The notes under the pieces were generated by a model. That model ran no database searches, had not been told where the DNA came from, and saw only the letters and a program-made list of their open reading frames with translations. A stretch of DNA of 11,762 bases from Bacteroidales bacterium. Lineage in GTDB: Bacteria > Bacteroidota > Bacteroidia > Bacteroidales > Paludibacteraceae. Made by a program: the position numbers and the translations under genes. Positions 6,474-11,762 of this stretch are shown piece after piece; within the stretch, counting starts at the first letter, position 1; each line of letters opens with the position of its first letter. The DNA lies in contig CAAGDU010000058.1 of NCBI GenBank assembly GCA_900768725.1, positions 1-11,762 of the forward strand, read 5' to 3'.

Positions 6474-6645
6474 CTGATACGTGCAAACAAAAACGTCTTT
6501 TATCCTCTATTCCACAAAGAGCAGCACAAGCCTTATCGGGAGAATGCTTACATGGTGCATAATCTGTATTACAATGCAGAGGAAGATTACTATGTGTGCC
6601 CGATGGGACAACACATTCGTAAAAAAGGTGATGTACATCGGGTGA
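6474..6645 (+). pseudogene. Remnant of an IS1182-type transposase
   Basis: The plus frame is open from the stop at 6468 and reads LFHKEQHKPYREN, then NLYYNAEEDYYVCPMGQHIRKKG. This matches my memory of the internal FHKEQ...YYVCPMGQ segment of IS1182-family (DDE) transposases. Only about 55 residues remain. The catalytic regions, start, end and terminal repeats are missing. Similarity ends where the minus-strand LRR gene begins (stop at 6659), so the remnant abuts that gene. The rest of the 407-bp gap holds the purine-rich repeat at 6251-6311, the terminator at 6325-6367, and an unrecognised stretch at 6368-6473. Confidence 0.7.
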
Positions 6646-6658
6646 GCGAGGGGTGGTT

Positions 6659-8437
6659 TTATTGTTTCTTGCAACCTTTGTATGCGTTGCGGGCAACTAT
6701 GGGAGCAACGGGGATTAGAGGAGGGAGAAGGGATTCGCAGTCGCGGAAAGCACCGTTCTTGATTTCCTTCAAAGCAGCAGGGTAACGTATTTTTTTTAGG
6801 TTACGGCACTCTGCAAAGGCTTCTTCCCCGATGGTAGTGATACTATCTTTTAGCACTATCTCCCGCAACTGTGTGCAATGGAGAAAAGTCTGCTTCTCAA
6901 TTGTTTTTAGTCTGTCATTCAGTTCTAACGAGTGCATATTGATACAATAAGCAAAGGCATTCTCAGAGATGGTTTCCAGAAGTGGCGGGAAGACTATCTC
7001 CTCTAAGTATTGGCAGCCTTGGAATGCCGCCCGCTCAATCATCTGCACGTGGTCGGGCAGGCGTAGTCGGCTCAACTGCATACAGTCTTGGAATGCGGAT
7101 TTCCCAATACGGAAGGTTGATTCGGGTAGAGCAATGTTTATTAGTGCAATACATCCTTTGAAGGCTTCGTCTCCGATAGCGTATATCCCTTCCGGCAGCA
7201 CTGCTTTCCGAAGGTGTGTACAGCCTAGGAATAGTCCTTTGTTCACGGTGGTGATATGCGGGGGCAAGGTAACCTCAGTCAGCGTGATACAGCCCGCAAA
7301 AGCCATCTCTCCTAAGTCCTTGACCGTCTCAGGGAAATTTACTTCCGTTAGTTCCGCACAACCGCAGAAGGCACCATTGCTGATACGTTGCAGTCGGGAC
7401 GGCAGGTGCAGGTTCTTTAATCTGCCGCAGGAGTAGAATGCCGCTTGGGGAATGGAGGTGATAGAATCGGGTAGCGTCAGTTCCCGTAGGCTGTTACAGC
7501 CATAGAAAGCACCCATACCGATATTTCTTAATGCACTCGGAATGGCAATAGTGCGCAGTTTGGCACAGCCATAGAACGCGAAATTGCCGATGGAGTGTAT
7601 AGTGGCTGGCAGCGTGATGCTTTCTAAATTTTCGCAACGATAGAATGCGGCGTTGGGAATGAAAGTTATGTTTTTCGGGACAACTACTTGCCTGATTGTC
7701 TTGCTGTTGGCAAACGCGCGCTCGGCGATGAGTCGTGTGGGAATTTTGTTTTGGAAGGAGAAAGCAGCAGGGGCATTGTTATTGACCGCGATTAGACAAC
7801 TATCGATATATAACGCCCCTTTCTTCCACTTTTTTTCGTTCATGTAGATACCCGATCCCGTGAAAGCATCCTCTCCTATGGACTGCACGGAAGAGGGAAT
7901 ATTGACCCGTTGGAGGTTCTTGCATCCGAGGAAGGTCTCGTGGTCAATGCGCGTAATGGATGTGGGTATCTCCACGCGTGTAACCACCTTGTTGTCGCGG
8001 AAGGCACCCGCCGCAATCAGTCGTGTACCCTCTTCGATAGCGTACTTTGGTGTTATCGTCTTGTCGGTGGCAATCAAGCAACTATCAATATATAGGACTC
8101 CATCGCGCCAGTTCTCCTTGTTGAGTAGGATTCCCGTACCCTCGAAGGCAGAGCGGTAGATACGCTCAACGGACCTTGGTAACACGATAGCGGTTAGGTT
8201 TTTGCAGCCTTTGAACGCGTTGTTGGAAATAGACGTAACGCGGTAGGTAATCCCGTTTACAGTAATTTCCTCAGGGAGAAACAACGCACCGCTTGCCTTG
8301 GCATTTGTTGCCACTTCGGCAGTCTGGTTGTCGGCGTCAATGGTGTAGTAAATTTCCTGAAAACAGACTTTCTCCTCTTGCGCCAAGAGCGTGAGGGGAA
8401 GAAAGAATAAAAGTAATATACTACGGATCTTTTTCAT
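6659..8437 (-). CDS. BspA-like leucine-rich-repeat (LRR_5) secreted protein
   Basis: A 592-residue protein with a signal peptide (MKKIRSILLLFFLPLTLLAQ, cleavage likely after LLA). About 20 repeats of roughly 23 residues follow, with the pattern AF-x-x-C-x-x-L-x-x-(V/I)-x-(L/I)-P-x-x-(I/V)-x-x-I. This is the BspA/Treponema-type LRR_5 family, associated with surface adhesion and protein binding in Bacteroidetes and other host-associated microbes. Two early repeats are split by a similar module containing YIDSCLIA (near residues 97 and 186), which suggests internal duplication. The C-terminus ends in the last repeat (AYKGCKKQ), with no sorting tail visible, so export beyond the periplasm is uncertain. 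The start codon lies 5 bp after the desulfidase stop codon with no promoter between, so the two are probably co-transcribed. The ligand is unknown. Confidence 0.9.
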   Translation of the reverse strand: MKKIRSILLLFFLPLTLLAQEEKVCFQEIYYTIDADNQTAEVATNAKASGALFLPEEITVNGITYRVTSISNNAFKGCKNLTAIVLPRSVERIYRSAFEGTGILLNKENWRDGVLYIDSCLIATDKTITPKYAIEEGTRLIAAGAFRDNKVVTRVEIPTSITRIDHETFLGCKNLQRVNIPSSVQSIGEDAFTGSGIYMNEKKWKKGALYIDSCLIAVNNNAPAAFSFQNKIPTRLIAERAFANSKTIRQVVVPKNITFIPNAAFYRCENLESITLPATIHSIGNFAFYGCAKLRTIAIPSALRNIGMGAFYGCNSLRELTLPDSITSIPQAAFYSCGRLKNLHLPSRLQRISNGAFCGCAELTEVNFPETVKDLGEMAFAGCITLTEVTLPPHITTVNKGLFLGCTHLRKAVLPEGIYAIGDEAFKGCIALINIALPESTFRIGKSAFQDCMQLSRLRLPDHVQMIERAAFQGCQYLEEIVFPPLLETISENAFAYCINMHSLELNDRLKTIEKQTFLHCTQLREIVLKDSITTIGEEAFAECRNLKKIRYPAALKEIKNGAFRDCESLLPPLIPVAPIVARNAYKGCKKQ

Positions 8438-8442
8438 ATTGG

Positions 8443-9834
8443 TTAATTATTTGTTTCCTTATGTGTCATAATGTCAAGGATGAGGTCATCAGTCTGGGTC
8501 ATGCCGTCGTGTCCTATGCGAGTGAGGTTGTGGATGGTGCGGTCGATATCTTCTTCCACGATGCCCTCCGAAGCGTCGGCATACGAGTGCTGCATTGCCA
8601 GCAAGGCGGATAGTATCGCCGTGCCCACGCCGCTCGTAACTTTCAGCGCGCAACCGGGTTTCGCACCATCGCATATCATGCCCGAGATATTGGCAATCAT
8701 GTTCTTGATGGCGTATGTGATTTCCTCGTATCCGCCGCCCATCAGGTAGGTAATCCCCACCGCCGAGCCCGTTGCTGCCACCACACACCCACATAGCGCC
8801 GACAGCCGCCCCAGCGACTGCTTGATGTACACCACCGTCAGGTTGCTCAGCGTCAGCGCACGGATGGTCTGCTCGCGGCTGCAACCGCGCTCTTTGGCGT
8901 AGAGATAGACGGGTACTGAGCAGGAGATTCCCTGATTGCCGGAACCCGAGTTGGACATCACCTGCACCATTGCACCCGACATACGCGCGTCGCACGCCCC
9001 ACAAGTGTAACTCAGTATCTTCGTGAACAGCGTGTCGCCAAAGACATCGCCGATTTGACAATTGGACAATTGTTCTTGCTTGTCGTGGTGCGACCTGGAG
9101 ACCGCACCTCCTTGAGCGGAAGAGTGCAGTAGTCTTCCCAGTCCGTGTCCGTAGTTGCCGCGGAAGGAGGTCTCTGCCGCGCGGATATTCATCTCTGCGC
9201 CCTCCTGCAACCACGCTACCTCCTCCAAATCCACCGTCATCGCATACTCCCACACAGCGCGCAGCGAAGGAAGGAGAAGACCCACCCCTTCCCTCCCTAC
9301 AAGGGAGGGAGAAAGATTAGTATCTATAGACGAAGGTGACTTCTCACCCTCCCCCTTTGTAGGGGGAGTTGGAGGGGATCCTGAGGGTAGGGGTGGGTCC
9401 TTTTCCACGAAATGCGTATGCGTCCCTTGAATAGTGGCTTCGGCTTGTGCTTCGCCTGCGCGGACAAGGGTGTGGATGTAGAGGATATCGGGTGCGTCTT
9501 CCGCAACCTCAATGCGAATGAGTGTCCGCTCCATATAGCCTTTGGCATAGATTACGGCAGCATCGTCTGCATCGCGCAACACCTCCAGCATATACGCGCT
9601 ATGCCCTGCCGTTGCCCCCAGCGCAATTGCAATCGGAAGCCCCGTCATGCCGGTGTTGGGAATACCCACCGCCATAGCGTTCTTGTAGATGTTCTTACTC
9701 AGGCGCACCACGATGCCCTCGGGCTCTTGCCCCAGTTCTTCTTTGGCTTTCGCGACACATAGTGCCACCGCGATAGGCTCAGTACAGCCGATAGCGGGCA
9801 CCACCTCTTGATGGAGTAAATCAGTGATTGTCAT
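8443..9834 (-). CDS. UPF0597 / L-cysteine desulfidase-like iron-sulfur enzyme with an in-frame repeat insertion
   Basis: A 463-residue protein beginning with the family's conserved IGCTEP (C17). It also has KNAMAVGIPNTG (52-63), GACDARMSGAM and MSNSGSGNQG (about 279-302), and MICDGAKPGC (386-395). C348, C388 and C395 have spacings of 40 and 7, which match as I recall the [4Fe-4S] ligands of the archaeal L-cysteine desulfidase; C17 corresponds to its N-terminal cysteine. Members break down L-cysteine to pyruvate, ammonia and sulfide, and relatives resemble the serine dehydratase alpha subunit, so cysteine or serine is the likely substrate. It is cytoplasmic, as no signal is seen. Residues about 146-186 are Pro/Gly/Ser-rich and encoded by palindromic copy 5. 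Without them the length (about 420) would be normal. The LRR gene follows after 5 bp. Confidence 0.9.
   Translation of the reverse strand: MTITDLLHQEVVPAIGCTEPIAVALCVAKAKEELGQEPEGIVVRLSKNIYKNAMAVGIPNTGMTGLPIAIALGATAGHSAYMLEVLRDADDAAVIYAKGYMERTLIRIEVAEDAPDILYIHTLVRAGEAQAEATIQGTHTHFVEKDPPLPSGSPPTPPTKGEGEKSPSSIDTNLSPSLVGREGVGLLLPSLRAVWEYAMTVDLEEVAWLQEGAEMNIRAAETSFRGNYGHGLGRLLHSSAQGGAVSRSHHDKQEQLSNCQIGDVFGDTLFTKILSYTCGACDARMSGAMVQVMSNSGSGNQGISCSVPVYLYAKERGCSREQTIRALTLSNLTVVYIKQSLGRLSALCGCVVAATGSAVGITYLMGGGYEEITYAIKNMIANISGMICDGAKPGCALKVTSGVGTAILSALLAMQHSYADASEGIVEEDIDRTIHNLTRIGHDGMTQTDDLILDIMTHKETNN
9277..9401 (+). repeat. GACCC/GGGTC palindromic repeat, copy 5, in frame in the desulfidase gene
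   Basis: It begins AAGACCC (9277) and ends GGGTCC (9400). On the plus strand it aligns with copy 1 through both arm hairpins and the middle (TCTATAGACGAAGGT). About 17 extra bases near the right end (GGATCCTGAGGGTAGGG, about 9377-9393) precede a second terminal arm. The gene runs on the minus strand, so the element is read in reverse, as copy 2 is, giving residues about 146-186. A G-quadruplex motif (complement of 9281-9297) lies on the mRNA-like strand. Confidence 0.85.
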
Positions 9835-9963
9835 GGCGTTATTTACGATTTACGAATTTACGATTTACGATTTATCGGAGTGCTCAGAGTTATCGGAATA
9901 ATCTGAGTTTTCAGAATACTCAGAGCAGTGGCATGTTAATTCTTAATTCTTAATTCTCAATTA
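9835..9963. repeat. Chain of three short repeat families between the pectate lyase and desulfidase genes
   Basis: The gap is almost entirely repetitive. ATTTACG-type units run through 9841-9877. TCGGA/TCTGAG-type words fill 9874-9927, including an exact inverted copy (9910-9926) of 4438-4454. Four 7-bp units follow: TTAATTC at 9936, 9943 and 9950, then TCAATTA at 9957. The last units overlap the pectate lyase gene and provide its final codons (I-E-N) and stop. No Bacteroidetes promoter for the desulfidase gene was recognised here. Confidence 0.75.
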
Positions 9964-11762
9964 CCCTCCCTAGCAGGTCGTAGGTCTTGTCGCCGATGAG
10001 GAGGCGGATACCCTGCGGGGTGCATACTTTGCGCATAGTGGTGTGGGGCAGTTGGGCAGTGGCGACCTCCTGCGTCGGACCTTGCGGCAACGGCATTGAC
10101 AAGAGATAATAGACGGTGTTCTCCAGCACTTGCAGTGCTTCGTTGGTCAGGTAGGCGGTGCTATATTCCGAGATACCGATGGTCATCAGTCGTTGCGGGA
10201 GTGTTGTCTCGCCGACCACCGTCCCCGCGGGCATATCGGCAATGGTCGTATAGGTGCTTTGCGAGACGGGCGAGGCTAAGCAAATGCCTTCCTGCGTCCA
10301 GTCTGTGATAGCCGTTACAGCATTGGTGTTGCACTGCGAGAAGAGCACCAACTCATTGCTTCCACGGAAGTTAATGTTTTGGAAAATTGTGTGCGTGGTA
10401 TCAGACACATAGACTGCCACATCCTGTGTGTTGGCGGGCGTTCCCCAGTTCCACACGCTGCTCTTGTAGAGAAAGGGCTTTAGTACGAGCATAGGCTTGT
10501 CGTAGCCTTTCAGTTGTGCAAAAGCGGCGGCACCGCTGTTAGGTTTTGCGCCGAGGATGAGCACATCGTACAGCGAGTAGTCTGTGTCGGTGGCAGCAGC
10601 GTCCAAGACGCTTACCGCCAGTGAGTCGCTGCGATGCAACTTATTGAGAATCAGCGCGTCCTCAGGGCTATCGGGCATAGTAACGAACCCGACTTTCTTG
10701 CACGCACTTGACTTGATATGCAGCGTTGCATTAAGGCTGTTCACCTCCGTCTCAGCAGAGACCGTGGAGACGGTGACGGTGTAGGTCCCCGCTTGCTCAA
10801 TGCTGCCTGAGAGAGTGAGCGTCTTGTTGGTGTTGCTGATTTTGTAGGTGATGCCCGTGGGTAAGTTGCTGCTTGTCAGTTTGGTAGCCGCACCACCCCA
10901 TTGGAAGACGATGGGGCTGATGTTCTCTCCTTCCATCAACCACTGCTCGCTGTTTTCGGATGTGCAGGTGATGGTCGGGTGAAGCACGCCATCGGTCTCG
11001 TAGCAGCCGAGGTCCGGAGCCGCACCGGTATAGGATAGCCCTACATTCGTACCCGCGTCTATCAGTGCAGAGCCTGTGGCGAGGTGAAGCAGTGTGCCCT
11101 CTGCGAGAGAACCGTCCGCTTGGCGGGCAGCGAGAATCTGCGTGGTGTCCAGCGAGAGGAAGTCCGAAGCACTAACGCTTAATCCACTGATATTCCAACT
11201 GTTGTGCGAGTTGACCAGCGTAGTTGCCGACTTTGTGGCATTGCCGTTTTTACTCTTGTACGAGAGGCAGTTCTGTATGCTGAGGGTGCCGTACTTGGTG
11301 GTGAAACCGAAATCGTAACCGTTGAGGTAGCCCGTGTTGTTATATATGCGCATGGTACCATCGTTGTTGTTTTGGTCGAAGCCCTTGACCGTATTGGCTA
11401 CGGCGAGGCAATGGTGTATCAGCACCTGATGGCTCGAGTAGTTGCCACCCATCTTGAAGCCGTTGCCATTGCCCATGTTCGGGTATTTATCCAGCGATAC
11501 GGTTACCGTATTCCCGTCAGCATCCACCACGGTGCGCGGGGTGGCAAACTGGTCGAACCATGCCTTGTCGGTTTGATAGCGCGGGTGGTTGCGCATGTCG
11601 TAGTAGGCGGGACCGTTCTTGTAGCAGATGCTCTGCTCGATAACTGTCTCGCCGGTGGTTACGCGGTCGAAGAAGTCCCACCCGTCATCGGAGTTGTTCC
11701 AACTGCGGCAGCCGATATAGTGGTTGGGGGCACCGCTGTGCTGCTTGTCGGCAAAACCGTCC
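9950..11762 (-). CDS. Pectate lyase, polysaccharide lyase family 9-like, multidomain secreted protein (5' end outside window)
   Basis: The frame is open through the window edge; the Met at 11596 is internal. The upstream part reads GFADKQHSGAPNHYIGCRSWNNSDDGWDFF, with the NSDDGWD calcium-binding type motif of PL9 right-handed parallel beta-helix pectate lyases. GNGNGFKMGG and KGFDQNNNDGTMRIYNNTGY follow. Counting from Met 11596, the helix ends near residue 200 (APDLGCYE). An Ig-like domain (about 205-295, with GITYKISN and AGTYTVTVST) is next, then an alpha/beta flavodoxin-like or ThuA-like domain (about 298-500, starting KKVGFVTMP). A short tail ending IGDKTYDLLGRVIEN resembles C-terminal ends of secreted Bacteroidetes proteins. 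It would cleave polygalacturonan by beta-elimination outside the cell. The signal peptide and any catalytic lysine upstream lie outside the window. The final residues come from the repeat at 9936-9963. Confidence 0.88.
   Translation of the reverse strand, partial: DGFADKQHSGAPNHYIGCRSWNNSDDGWDFFDRVTTGETVIEQSICYKNGPAYYDMRNHPRYQTDKAWFDQFATPRTVVDADGNTVTVSLDKYPNMGNGNGFKMGGNYSSHQVLIHHCLAVANTVKGFDQNNNDGTMRIYNNTGYLNGYDFGFTTKYGTLSIQNCLSYKSKNGNATKSATTLVNSHNSWNISGLSVSASDFLSLDTTQILAARQADGSLAEGTLLHLATGSALIDAGTNVGLSYTGAAPDLGCYETDGVLHPTITCTSENSEQWLMEGENISPIVFQWGGAATKLTSSNLPTGITYKISNTNKTLTLSGSIEQAGTYTVTVSTVSAETEVNSLNATLHIKSSACKKVGFVTMPDSPEDALILNKLHRSDSLAVSVLDAAATDTDYSLYDVLILGAKPNSGAAAFAQLKGYDKPMLVLKPFLYKSSVWNWGTPANTQDVAVYVSDTTHTIFQNINFRGSNELVLFSQCNTNAVTAITDWTQEGICLASPVSQSTYTTIADMPAGTVVGETTLPQRLMTIGISEYSTAYLTNEALQVLENTVYYLLSMPLPQGPTQEVATAQLPHTTMRKVCTPQGIRLLIGDKTYDLLGRVIEN

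Noticed and set aside
8489..9253. 254-residue open frame on the minus strand in a second frame of the desulfidase gene
   Set aside because: It overlaps the strongly conserved desulfidase frame and has Arg/Gly-rich, domain-free sequence typical of a shifted frame.
9841..9963. CRISPR array or attachment site
   Set aside because: Units are 7-8 bp with no spacers of even length, no cas genes and no integrase nearby.

Overview
This window looks like a chromosome fragment of a Bacteroidales bacterium, probably an uncultured gut, rumen or oral lineage. The evidence is a Bacteroidetes-type promoter (TACCTTTG at the -7 position) before the porin gene, a di-haem oxidoreductase/imelysin/porin gene set, a BspA-like leucine-rich-repeat protein, and a family 9 pectate lyase whose C-terminus resembles secreted Bacteroidetes proteins. 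No phage, plasmid or CRISPR genes are visible. The only mobile-element trace is a short transposase remnant.

Layout. Positions 15-1145 (+) encode a calcineurin-like metallophosphoesterase lipoprotein, closed by a strong terminator. Positions 1230-6251 (+) hold a probable operon: a palindromic candidate operator, a promoter, an outer-membrane porin (1340-3039, with a one-base frameshift near 2761), an imelysin-family lipoprotein (3169-4347) and a di-haem oxidoreductase lipoprotein (4479-6251). A terminator hairpin at 6325-6367 and an IS1182-like transposase remnant lie between this operon and the convergent minus-strand genes. On the minus strand, a pectate lyase (9950-11762, 5' end outside the window) is followed by a UPF0597/L-cysteine-desulfidase-like enzyme (8443-9834). 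A BspA-like LRR protein (6659-8437) starts 5 bp after the desulfidase stop codon.

The porin, imelysin and di-haem protein together suggest an envelope system for metal (probably iron) acquisition or redox handling. The porin would serve at the outer membrane, and the two lipoproteins on the periplasmic face. The pectate lyase points to plant-polysaccharide use, and the desulfidase to cysteine or serine catabolism.

The most unusual feature is the load of small interspersed repeats, many inside coding sequence without breaking the frame. A modular palindromic family bounded by GACCC...GGGTC occurs five times. Two copies in opposite orientation lie in the phosphoesterase, one in the desulfidase and one composite in the signal peptide of the di-haem protein. 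The fifth lies between imelysin and the di-haem gene. Removing the composite copy from the di-haem protein leaves an almost perfect 20-residue lipoprotein signal peptide. A different 109-bp inverted-repeat element lies in frame in the porin. A 4 x 7 bp TTAATTC repeat forms the hydrophobic core of the phosphoesterase signal peptide, and another copy supplies the last residues and stop codon of the pectate lyase. This resembles the Rickettsia palindromic elements in principle, and is the best candidate here for an under-described system.
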